Source: Zarea fungicola
Lineage: Eukaryota > Ascomycota > Sordariomycetes > Hypocreales > Cordycipitaceae
Direction of reading: 5' to 3'
DNA length: 64,000 nucleotides
Assembly (NCBI GenBank): GCA_900169235.1
Contig: FWCC01000291.1
Span: forward strand, 1 to 64,000
The position numbers and the translations under genes are program-made. Of this stretch, positions 34,369-43,483 are shown one piece after another (position 1 is the first letter of the stretch; every line of letters begins with the position of its first letter). A model generated the notes under the pieces. It did not search any database and was not told the origin of the DNA. It saw only the letters and a list, made by a program, of their open reading frames with translations.

Positions 34369-35599
34369 CTTCGGCTTATACGCTTGTGGCGCATACAGAT
34401 TTGTAGTGATCTCCTGGAGAGCTAGGCGGGATCGCTGGGTCTCCTTTCGCCGCCGTCGAATGTGAGGATTCCTGCGTTGGGACTTGTTGTATGCAGCCTT
34501 GAAGATTTTCTCGGGGTATGAATCTATCAAAAGCCTATCGTTTTGGAGTTTGACAAAGAGCGGTGAATGCAGCTTGACGGCTCGTTGTTGTCCAGGCGAA
34601 AGCCGACCGAGGTGGCTCACAGCCGTGAAGAGAGGCGACACGCGAGTTGTTGACGAGATGAGGGACAGTGGGACGTTCACGCAAGTAGGAGGCAGGGGAG
34701 TGGCAGCTTGCCTCGTGTGTTTGTCAACAATAAGGCTAGCAGCGATTTAAATAATTTTCTTCTTCTTCTTTTTCTTCTTTGTTTCTTTTCTTTCTTGTCG
34801 ACACAAGGAGTGATTCGACGCTACAAATGGCACAAAATATTGTTTTCCGAGCTATTCCGAGGGCCAGCTGATGAGCGAATGTATCTTTTCCTTTTCTTAA
34901 ATGGAGGAGGGATGACGCGAAATACAGAGCGAGAGAATAGCGTCGCACTCAGCCAGACCGACCGTTCTGACCAGTGAAGGCGTCTGATTGGCTCAGATCA
35001 ACGAATAGTCGGCTCGAAGTGGTCGTCGCGAATGCGCTCGATGCAGAGAACGTAGTTGAACCGCACGGAAAGGAGCTGTTGCGATGGTTGACCGACTTCT
35101 GGCGCGAGAGGAGGACAGCTGTTGACGATGTTTGGGAGAGAAATTTGTGCCTGGTGTTGCGGTTGAAGGGGCAGGCAAAGTAAGTGGCGGGCGCGCTAGA
35201 AGGATCTATCAGCAATGATGAATAAGCAGCGTTTGTGGTACAGATTCGGATCTTATTACAGTCACTACCAGCGCCAGTAATATGTCGTGAAATGTGAGCC
35301 TTGCACAGGCAAGTGGGTACCTCCACCTTGCCAACCATGAAGAGCGATGTCGCTGCCGTGAAGGCGGCACCACCTCCACATTATTAGACTCACCTTAGCC
35401 AATGATGCCACAACGCTGCTCGTCTTGAGATGTGTGCGTTTGAATGAGCGAACTACAACTACACCAACTGACTCATTCACCTGTCCCATCACAACGAGAC
35501 AGCTTGGATGCAAGGCTCATAACTGTCTCCTGTTAAGAGTAGAGTCGTTTACAATTGTTTTCCATTTTATCCTGGTTTCGGCTCACCCATTGCACGAAA
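34369..35599. promoter_or_regulatory. Shared upstream region of TFIIB and the tryptophan gene
   Basis: A 1.2-kb divergent region. A TTC/TTTC polypyrimidine tract at about 34750-34795 lies about 380-430 bp upstream of the TFIIB ATG used here. Open frames near 34949-35338 run on both strands and look like chance frames. No TGACTC-type Gcn4 site was established with confidence close to the 35600 start, although a TGACTCATTC word occurs at 35469-35478. Confidence 0.45.
35469..35478 (+). promoter_or_regulatory. Possible Gcn4/CPC1 site upstream of the tryptophan gene
   Basis: TGACTCATTC contains the core TGACTCA of the general amino-acid control element. It sits about 120 bp before the start codon of the anthranilate phosphoribosyltransferase gene, a plausible position for such control. 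The 7-bp core could occur by chance. Confidence 0.45.
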
Positions 35600-36897
35600 A
35601 TGGGCTCACAAAATCCTGCGGGCTCGGAGGCCCTGCCTCCAGTCGATATCAAGCCGCTGCTCTCCAAGATGTGGCCAAACGATGATAAAGTAACAGCTGA
35701 TGAGATCGCGGAGGCTATTTCTCACTTCTTTACGAACCAGGTCACCGAAGCTCAGACTGCCTCGCTTCTCATGGCCTTGCACTTTACGCAGATGGACTTT
35801 AAGCCTGAAGTTCTCGCCAAGTGCGCTGCATCCATGTTAAAGGCCGCTGCACCAATTCCAGTACAAGACCTCAAGGCTGTCATCGCAAAGCGCGGTCACA
35901 AGGAAGGCAGCTACAATGGCGGGCTGGTAAGTCGATACACCGAAGCAAGTGGTGCTATTTACACAAAGCTGCTAACACCGTGAAAAAGTGCGACATTGTT
36001 GGCACTGGGGGGGATTCTCACAACACATTCAACATTAGCACAACTGCTTCAATAATAGCGTCAGCTCTGATTCTCGTCTCAAAACACGGCAACAAAGCCA
36101 GCACATCCAAGTCCGGTAGCGCCGATCTTGTCGCCAAAATGCGCCCGCGCCCGCCCATCATCGCTGCTGTCACACCTGAGAACATTGCCAAGGTCTACGC
36201 GGCCACAAACTACAGCTTCCTCTTTGCACCACTCTTCCACACCGGCATGCGCTACGTCGCGCCCGTCCGCAAACAGCTCCCCTGGAGAACCATTTTCAAT
36301 AATGTTGGTCCCCTGGCCAATCCCGTCGAGGATGTCCTAGAGGCCCGCGTCATTGGTGTCGGCCGCAAGGACCTTGGTCCCGCTTTTGCAGAGGCCCTTC
36401 GTTCCGTAGGCTGCCGCAAGGCCATGATTGTATGCGGAGACGAGGATCTGGACGAGCTGAGCTGCGCCGGAAAATCGCATTGCTGGATGCTCAAGGAAAA
36501 AGCACCCGGCGGCGAAATCTACGTCGACTACTTCACCGTGGAACCCAGCGACTTCGGTGTCGCCTCGCACGCTCTGGATGAGGTGTCATCCGGCAAGGAG
36601 CCAGAAGAAAATGCCGAGATTCTGGAGCGTATTCTTCAGGCTCAGATGCCCGGCGACGACCCGCTCGTCGAGTTTGTATTGATCAACACGGCAGCACTGT
36701 TCGCCGTTTCTGGCATTTGCGAAGCGGACTCGAGCAGCATGGGCGCTGGCGACGATGGCAAAGTCATTGCAGAGCGAGGCCCTGGCGGCCAGCGATGGAA
36801 GGAAGGCGTGCGCCGTGCCAGGTGGGCTATTCAAAGCGGCGAGGCCTGGAAGCAGTGGTCGGCGTTTGTCGACGTCACGAATGAGCTAGGGGGATAG
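35600..36897 (+). CDS. TRP4: Anthranilate phosphoribosyltransferase
   Basis: Catalyses the second dedicated step of tryptophan synthesis, transferring phosphoribose from PRPP to anthranilate in the cytosol. Two exons, 35600-35926 and 35989-36897, give 411 residues. The junction yields NGGL|CDIVGTGGDSHNTFNIST, the PRPP-binding glycine-rich motif. Other signatures are KHGNKASTSKSGSADL, the APLFHTGMRYVAPVRKQL segment and the RTIFNNVGPLANPV block that contacts anthranilate. An N-terminal helical domain (ADEIAEAISHFF...QTASLLMALHF) precedes the catalytic core, as in the family. The protein is single-function, as yeast Trp4 is. A TGACTCATTC word at 35469-35478, about 120 bp upstream, resembles a general amino-acid control (Gcn4/CPC1) site; that is an inference. 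Confidence 0.95.
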
Positions 36898-37054
36898 ATT
36901 GGACTGCACATGAGAGACACCGGACCTCTTTTTTTGTCTATATAAATCTATTATTCTATTATTCTGTTGTTAATACAAAACAAAAGAAAACCTGGCAGGG
37001 CACGCTTGGGTTTCCATCATCATTGTCTGCACCTGTCCTCGCTGGCTTGCGTCT

Positions 37055-37546
37055 TTATAGTACTGAGCCTCTCCTTGGGGTGGTTTGTAATTCTCGGGGC
37101 GGTGAAAACTCGTAATGGTCTTTGTTATTTACCCCCTCCGTCTGGTTCCATGTTAGCCGTGAAGGTGATTCGCTGCATCGCGGTGTGCAATGCATCATGG
37201 AGATTGTTGGTGTGCTTTTGCTCCGAAGGCGAGTGCTATGTTGGTACTCTGGGCGTAAGCATTTACTAGCATCGTCCGAGGGCGGAATATGATCGTAGCT
37301 CCGGTTGTGGTTTTGAATGTTTTCAAGCCAGGCCGCGTAGCGGGCATCGAATTGAAAAGCGTTAGCTATTGCCGGCTGATTCTTTTTCTGACGGTACCGG
37401 CGAACGACGTAGACGATGCAAGCTATCAAGCACGGTATGCAGACGGCGAGGGGGATCATTATGATCCAAATTCGGCGCTCACTATCAAGGAGCGACGTTG
37501 ACGGTGGATTTCCAGAAGGAATTGTTGGCAGAGGAGTTGGTACCAT
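37055..37546 (-). CDS. Small single-pass membrane protein, hypothetical
   Basis: I do not recognise this protein. From the ATG at 37546 it has 163 residues. The frame stays open a little further upstream but only from a TTG codon, so a short 5' exon carrying a signal peptide may be missing. A Ser/Pro/Thr-rich N-terminus is followed by one strong membrane helix (IWIIMIPLAVCIPCLIACIVYVV). A basic stop-transfer patch (RRYRQKK) and a cytoplasmic tail with FDARYAAWLENIQ come next. The layout resembles fungal single-pass sensors or WSC-like tails without the extracellular cysteine domain. It lies 3' to the tryptophan gene, convergent with it, 157 bp away. Confidence 0.55.
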   Translation of the reverse strand: MVPTPLPTIPSGNPPSTSLLDSERRIWIIMIPLAVCIPCLIACIVYVVRRYRQKKNQPAIANAFQFDARYAAWLENIQNHNRSYDHIPPSDDASKCLRPEYQHSTRLRSKSTPTISMMHCTPRCSESPSRLTWNQTEGVNNKDHYEFSPPRELQTTPRRGSVL

Positions 37547-38869
37547 GTTGTGCTTTGGGAGTATAGACGGAAGAAGAAGCAGTACTAGCAAGCACGGCTG
37601 TCATGGCAAAAAGGACGGCATCTTCACTTTTGAAGAATTCGATTCATTTTTAAAATCAACAGATGCTGACTGGCCCTCTTGTGTAACCTGACAGGTTACT
37701 GAGTCGTGTCATGGTGCACGACTTGCCAGCAAGGCTGGTGACATGGCGGAGGCGAGTGTCGTGGGTTGGTGGGGAAGACAAACTATGAGTTTCTTTCAGA
37801 TTTTACCATAGCGTCTTGCGCATCCTGCTATGGACAGCCTTCCCCCTGCTCGCCACGAGAGCTTTCCATATATTCCTCTCACCGCTGATTGGGTAGCAGC
37901 AGATGAGCGGCGCGAAGATGGCTGAGATGGCTGAGATGGGCAAGCTTCAATGGGGCGTCGCGAGACACTAGTGCGGGCGTTTAAACTCAAGAACGAAGGG
38001 GAGGCGCCACGAAGCAAACAAGCCAGGATCGCATGCATTCTAGAAGGGTGAAAGAAAGCATGGAAACTACCAAATGGCTGGATCACGGCAGCGCAGCTTG
38101 AAACTGACCGGTTTATGACAGGATTAGCTTATGCAGGCAGTATGCATCGCCTTACGTTTGGCTGCTTGCCTTGAGTGGTCACGAGCCGGCGCTTATATGT
38201 CGGCTCATGGGTCGCCAGAAGGTCTCTGCGTCGCATTAATTTTGGCCCGTGTGCATCGTAATATGATTCTGTGGCTCTCTATCATGTTACAAACTCGAAC
38301 AATGACTCGGAAAAAGGTCCGAGGCAACAAGTTGGTTGATGTTAGTTGACATTTCTTGCATGTCGGCCACTACTCCGTACTCCGGTACTACTCCGAATAG
38401 GGTACAAAACTTGGAATTATCTGCTGGGTGATTGAGCGCTATAATCCCCTCTGTGCCTCGCTGTGCTACGTGGTACAGTGGGTGGCGCTAAGGTGAGCAT
38501 TATTCCGGTTAGGTATGAACCACAGCTCGGTGGGAAGGCCGGTACCCCAGTTCGGCGCTGCAAGGAGGCTAAGCACTGAAAATAAAGCTCAAGGCAGCGT
38601 TCCATGGCCACTGTAGCGCGCTATAAGCAAGTAACCGGCCGCATTTCTTCACCGTCTGCGTTTCAATTAGACCGCGGCATTGCCCTGTCACTACTTGATC
38701 ACCCGATGCCGCAACTGGCCGTTCCGTCGCATTGTGTCTTTACATACAATTCTCAGAACTGCCTTGATCACAGGTTTGCCTAGTATTCGGTGCGCGCGAC
38801 TGTTTTGCTGAGCCTTTTTTTTTTTTTTTTTTCGTTTTGATCGAGAGACATAGGGACGGGTCGGAAATT
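37547..38869. other. Intergenic region with CGGAGTA-type words and a poly-T run
   Basis: No supported gene. Near 38370-38400 are closely spaced TACTCCGTACTCCGG-type words (three ACTCCG copies). A T18 run at about 38815-38832 lies roughly 40 bp before the CoA-transferase ATG and may be a promoter poly(dA:dT) element or part of the 5' leader. Confidence 0.6.
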
Positions 38870-40459
38870 ATGGCCAGTGTCCGAGGAACGACCGTGTCCG
38901 CCTTGAATGGCTGTCTATGGCGGTCGAGTAGCCGAACATACACGCAACGCACCCGACGATGGTACTCGGCAGCTACTACCAATCCGCCACTGCCTCTGGA
39001 GGGATACAGGGTGCTAGACATGACCCGTGTACTTGCTGGTGTAAGCCGCAGCTTGAAACCTTTTCAATTGGCGATCAACACAATTCTAATCCTCAGGTAG
39101 CCGTACTGTACCCAAATCTTGGGTGATATGGGGTAAGCCATCGGTTGGATCCGGTCCCATGATCGGTACCCAAAATTCTAATGACGTGAATCAGTGCCGA
39201 GATTATCAAGATTGAGCACCCTGTCCGCGGTGATGACACAAGAGCTTGGGGCCCTCCGTATGCCAAGTATACTGAAGAGTCTGGCAAATCTGGGCCTGGA
39301 GAGGCTGCTTACTTTCTTGGAGTGGGTTGAATTCACTCAATGCCCGACTAACTGCAACGCCGACTTACACCCAACAGGTAAATCGCAACAAGAAATCGAT
39401 TGGGCTTTCATTTCAGCACAAGGATGGCGTCGACATCTTGCACAAGCTCGTCGCCAAGTGCGACATTCTTGTCGAAAACTACCTACCAGGTACACTCAAA
39501 AAGTATGGCCTCGACTATGAAACCCTACGCAAGATTAACCCCAGTCTCATATACACCTCCATTACCGGTTATGGCCAGACTGGCCCTTCCTCCAGTCGTG
39601 CTGGCTACGACGTCATGGTTGAGGCTGAATTTGGCCTCATGCATATTACCGGCTCCCGAGATGGACCGCCCGTCAAAGTCGGTGTGGCCGTAACAGACCT
39701 GACCACCGGCCTCTACGCCAGCAACAGTATCATGGCTGCACTGCTTGGCAGAGGTAAGAGCGGCAGGGGTCAACACATTGATGTAGCCTTGAGCGACTGT
39801 CAGACGGCAACGCTTGCCAATATTGCCAGCAGTTGCCTTATTAGCGGCAAGAGAGACACAGGTCGCTGGGGGACAGCACATCGTACGTTCGCCACTCCGG
39901 CCGGCTCACAATCAAGCAAAATGAGAAAAATGAATCCTCCTAACATATAACAGCTTCAATTGTCCCATACAAGTCATTTAAGACCAGGGATGGCGACATC
40001 CTCTTTGGTGGAGGCAACGACCGTCTATTCGGTGTTTTGTGCGACGGTCTCGGCAGGCCTCAATGGAAGGAGGATGGCAAGTACAGAACCAACGCTGACA
40101 GAGTTGCCAACCGCGTCGAGCTCGAGGACAAGATTGAGGCAATTTCCCAACAAAGGACGACCAAGGAGTGGCTTGCCATCTTCGAAGGCCGCGGCATGCC
40201 CTACGCCGCCGTCAACGACGTATACGACACGCTCAACCTCGAGCACACCAAAGCCCGCAATATGGTTGTTGAAATCGAGCATGAAGGCTGCGGGCCCATC
40301 AAGCTGGTCAACTCGCCCGTCAAGTTTTCAGAGACGCAGCCAGGTGTGCGCACACCACCGCCTACCCTAGGCCAGCATACCGACGAGCTGCTAGCCGAGC
40401 ACCTGGGCATGAAGAATGCCGACATTGCAGCGCTGAAAGAGCAGGGCGTGATCGGCTAG
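38870..40459 (+). CDS. Family III CoA-transferase, SUGCT-like, probably mitochondrial
   Basis: A CaiB/BaiF-family acyl-CoA transferase resembling eukaryotic succinyl-CoA:glutarate CoA-transferase. Five exons: 38870-39040, 39101-39132, 39195-39321, 39378-39882 and 39954-40459, giving 446 residues. The N-terminal 35 residues are rich in Arg, Ser and Thr without acidic residues, typical of a mitochondrial presequence. The body starts [25 protein letters not shown] and continues AEIIKIEHPVRGDDTRAWGPP, NRNKKSIGL and ILVENYLPGTLKKYGLDYE. The catalytic Asp lies in RAGYDVMVEAEFGLM at about residue 188, followed by VGVAVTDLTTGLYA. The tiny second exon (32 nt) is supported because it restores the conserved [14 protein letters not shown]. 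The likely role is in lysine/tryptophan-derived glutarate breakdown; other dicarboxylates are possible. Confidence 0.9.
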
Positions 40460-40846
40460 TTGCTGGATTTTAATCGCAAATTCACATTTAGAATAAGAAT
40501 TACAATGTATATCATTACAATTAAAAGAGGAACAAATAGTTTTTTTCGATTGCTCTGAGTTAGTGTCACGTGATGCCACACCCAATGCTGCTTTATTAGA
40601 CCGCAACAATGCGACTGCTTGCGCTCCATTTCGAAACTCATCGCTTTGATTGCATTTTGCGCATTGGGCTAATTCCAGAAACCGTGCATTTGCCTGTTGA
40701 GAATCAAGGTATCGACTGATACTCACACAATTTTGATACGAGCGCTTTTCTAACCGAACGGTTATTTGTGGCTCCATGCTTCAGCCTCTGCCATCTCACT
40801 GGCCGGCCACCTGTATCAAACCAATAGTCCAGACTCCCAAGCCGCA
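40460..40846. other. Intergenic spacer
   Basis: 387 bp, AT-rich, between two genes on the same strand. It contains a GTCACGTGAT E-box-like word near 40565, possibly part of the promoter of the next gene. Nothing else was seen. Confidence 0.5.
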
Positions 40847-41938
40847 ATGGAGCCTGAAGGCGTAAAAGTAACACGGCCTACCAATTCATTTCTGGTATCT
40901 CCTTTCGTCCCGGAATCTGCTGCACAATCCCTGCCAGCCTCGCCGCGGAAGGCACGCCGGCCTCAATTTACAAATGCCGCCTCAACGATATTGAGCCGCA
41001 TCAAAGGCAACAATTCCGCGCAGGAGAGGGCTATTGTTGATACCCAGACCAAAAATTGCCATGGTCAGGGCATAAGTGCCCGCGAGCTCACCCTCCACCT
41101 ACCCTGGGAGATGCCTCCCGTGGATGTAGCACCAGGGGCGGAAAGCTTCTTCGACAATGATGACAGCTTCGAGACATCCAATGTTGACTTTACTCAAGAT
41201 TCTATACCTTTTAGGCCACCACTTGTACCAGTTGTTAAAGATGATCTGATGACGGATGCTCCACCCGAGATCTCCCGAGAAGAAGCGATTGAAGCAAAGA
41301 GACGCGAGTGGCTGGCTGGGTTGCCAGAAGGCGTACTCCCAGCCAAATCGGAGCTGGTTGGCTTCGCTGCAGGGCCAGAAGCACAAGCATCATCCCTTAC
41401 AAACTACTTCTACGGCAAGCCAAAGACTGATCTCCTCAATATCCTGTCCTTTTGCGATCAGCTGAAGCCACAACTGCTTGTAGATATCTTTGTCTCAATA
41501 TCGATGCGACATCCGGAGCTACCTGTCTTCAACGCACCTGATTGGGAGGAGAAGGTAAGAGAGGAAGAGGCGGCCAGGATAGCAGCAGTCGCTGCCGTGC
41601 AGGCTAGGAATAGGATTCACCAGCGATCGCGGCACGGCCACACCTTGCTCAACCCCAGGATGAGACAGAAGAGAAAGGGCATTAGGACTATTGTGAAAGT
41701 TTCGACAACAACTACTGGAGAGCAAACAAGCAAGACTATAATACTGCGAGAAGAGAATGTGGAAGTCGATGACGTGTTGCCGCCAGCGTGGCCCAAGGCT
41801 GGAGAGGGGCTATATGCCACCCTATCACTAGAAGACGAGGATACGTTATACCTAGCTGATGAGGGCGATGACGACGCGTTTAGCCATTTCATGGTTGACA
41901 GCCTTGGAAATTTGACGGGGCTTGCGGCTTGCGGCTGA
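40847..41938 (+). CDS. Hypothetical protein, mostly hydrophilic
   Basis: I do not recognise this 363-residue intronless protein. The frame remains open to 40766, but only from a TTG, so the first ATG (MEPEGVKV) is used. The N-terminal 120 residues are Ser/Pro-rich and probably disordered. The middle holds a predicted helical stretch with basic and acidic patches (REEAIEAKRREWLAG). Residues about 205-240 (KTDLLNILSFCDQLKPQLLVD followed by RHPELPVF) look like a small folded helical module. Then comes an Ala/Glu/Arg helix, a basic patch (RMRQKRKGIRTIVK) that could be a nuclear signal, and an acidic end. A nuclear role is suggested but not shown. Translation through the whole frame and normal codon use support a real gene. 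Confidence 0.65.
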   Translation: MEPEGVKVTRPTNSFLVSPFVPESAAQSLPASPRKARRPQFTNAASTILSRIKGNNSAQERAIVDTQTKNCHGQGISARELTLHLPWEMPPVDVAPGAESFFDNDDSFETSNVDFTQDSIPFRPPLVPVVKDDLMTDAPPEISREEAIEAKRREWLAGLPEGVLPAKSELVGFAAGPEAQASSLTNYFYGKPKTDLLNILSFCDQLKPQLLVDIFVSISMRHPELPVFNAPDWEEKVREEEAARIAAVAAVQARNRIHQRSRHGHTLLNPRMRQKRKGIRTIVKVSTTTTGEQTSKTIILREENVEVDDVLPPAWPKAGEGLYATLSLEDEDTLYLADEGDDDAFSHFMVDSLGNLTGLAACG

Positions 41939-42301
41939 TTTTCTTGAAAGGGGGCAAAGCCCATGTATTTATTTTGATACCCACGAATCCAATTACTTTA
42001 GCATGTTCAGTTTCCAGCGTTGCTCAGTTTCCGGCGTTGCTCAGTTTCCGGCGTTGTTCAGCTTCAAGCTAGCAAAGCCTTCATATATGATGGTACAGAT
42101 GCAAAGTTGAACTTTGAGCCTCGATTACATTATTGAGCTGACTAGTAAAGCTATTACTATTTGACTAAAGAGAAAGAGAAAGCAAGGTACGCTGCCGTTT
42201 CATGAGATGGTCCGCCAGTTATTGAATAAAAGATGATATATGGACAAGAAAATAAGACAGAAAATATTGATGGCGCGCTCCGGGCATGGAATGTCTGGCA
42301 T
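41939..42301. other. Convergent spacer with a 17-bp tandem repeat
   Basis: Spacer between the hypothetical protein and the secreted protein gene. It contains three tandem 17-bp units at 42007-42057, given separately. Otherwise AT-rich and empty. Confidence 0.6.
42007..42057. repeat. Three tandem 17-bp repeats
   Basis: Unit TCAGTTTCCGGCGTTGC repeated three times head to tail, with one change each in the first (A for G) and last (T for C) unit. It lies just after the stop of the 40847-41938 gene, probably in its 3' untranslated region. The very low divergence suggests recent replication slippage. Confidence 0.85.
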
Positions 42302-43483
42302 TTATTTGCAGTGGCAGTCAAAGGTTGACAGGACAGTCTTAATGGCGTTGCCAACAATGCACAGCAGGTGCTCCACGGCAACGGAAACAATCTGCTTGGC
42401 CTTGGTGACACTGAGAATGACGGAGGGCAAGATACAGAAACCGTTGAGACTCTGGATCTGGTTGCCAATTACGGAGTCAACGTTGATGAAGTTGGCGCAA
42501 CCCTTCTGGGAAAAGGCGACACAGTCGCGCTGGCACGAGCCGAGGCCAAGCTTGCAGAGAGCGTGCTGAGTGGTGGTGACGGAACCGAGCTTTACAGCCG
42601 CAGTGAGGTTGGCCTCAATGACATTGAAGCCGTAGACCTTTGTGTTGAACAACGCGATGGCATCCTCGACGTGCTCCAGGTACAGGCCTTGAAGACCGGC
42701 GCAAACGCTCTTGAGCTCGGGTGAGATGCTGCCGCTGTTGACATTAATGTCGGCCACGCCAAGTCGCTTGATCTCGGGGCTTATCTTGGCGTTAGCAACA
42801 AATGTGATGCTGTCAAGGCTAGCTTGGCAGTAGTCATGGGCGGTGTCGTATTCGCAGATCTTGGTCGGGCTGATGGCGCAGAACTTGGCCAGGTTGATGT
42901 TGACGCTGCCAAAGATGTCGACTTGCGGCTCTGGCCAGGCATCGCCGGTGAGGGGGGTCCCAACGCAAGCTTTGACATCACCGCTCCAGGTCTGACCGGG
43001 CTCACAGCTACAGGACTTGGTCCAGGCACAGTATGTCATTGTGTTGGGGCAAGTGAAACCCTTGATGGCGGCGTTGATCTCGGCCTGGATGCTGGCATCA
43101 ACGGTGACGTTGATATTGGCACTAACGCTGGGGTCCACTGTGCTGTTTACGTTACCGTTGATGTTGACATTACCATTGTCATTAAGATTGGCCTTGCTAT
43201 TGGCGCTACCGTGGATGCTGCCGTGGATATTGGCATTGACGGTGGCATTGACCTTGCCATTGATGTTTGCAGCAGCGTTGCCATTGACGTGAACGCTAAT
43301 GTCGGCGTCGGTACCCGGAGCGATAGTTGTGTCGTCGCAATCAGCATCCTTGCCAACTGCAGCGTCAGCATTGATTTTGACCTCGGTATCAACCTTGGCA
43401 TTAAGGTTAACGTCGACGTTGGCGTCTGCTGTGGTGGCAGAAACAGCAGCTACCAAGCCCAAGACAGCAAGAGAGAAACGCAT
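42302..43483 (-). CDS. Secreted Asn-rich repetitive protein with cysteine-rich C-terminal half
   Basis: I do not recognise the family. A single 393-residue frame begins with a clear signal peptide (MRFSLAVLGLVAAVSATTA). Residues about 20-145 form a long tract in which Asn, Asp, Lys or Gly alternates with Val, Ile, Ala or Leu (for example NVDVNLNAKVDTEVKINAD and VNINGNVNSTV). This is the pattern of a repetitive beta-strand or beta-solenoid structure. Several N-x-S/T sites occur (NAT, NST, NVT, NLT). From about residue 147 a cysteine-rich region starts (FTCPNTMTYCAWTKSCSCEPG), followed by a mostly helical, Cys-containing part ending FDCHCK. The protein is probably exported to the wall or outside the cell. 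Adhesion, wall or effector roles are possible but nothing in the sequence decides. The opposite strand is open too, caused by the repeat composition. Confidence 0.85.
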   Translation of the reverse strand: MRFSLAVLGLVAAVSATTADANVDVNLNAKVDTEVKINADAAVGKDADCDDTTIAPGTDADISVHVNGNAAANINGKVNATVNANIHGSIHGSANSKANLNDNGNVNINGNVNSTVDPSVSANINVTVDASIQAEINAAIKGFTCPNTMTYCAWTKSCSCEPGQTWSGDVKACVGTPLTGDAWPEPQVDIFGSVNINLAKFCAISPTKICEYDTAHDYCQASLDSITFVANAKISPEIKRLGVADINVNSGSISPELKSVCAGLQGLYLEHVEDAIALFNTKVYGFNVIEANLTAAVKLGSVTTTQHALCKLGLGSCQRDCVAFSQKGCANFINVDSVIGNQIQSLNGFCILPSVILSVTKAKQIVSVAVEHLLCIVGNAIKTVLSTFDCHCK

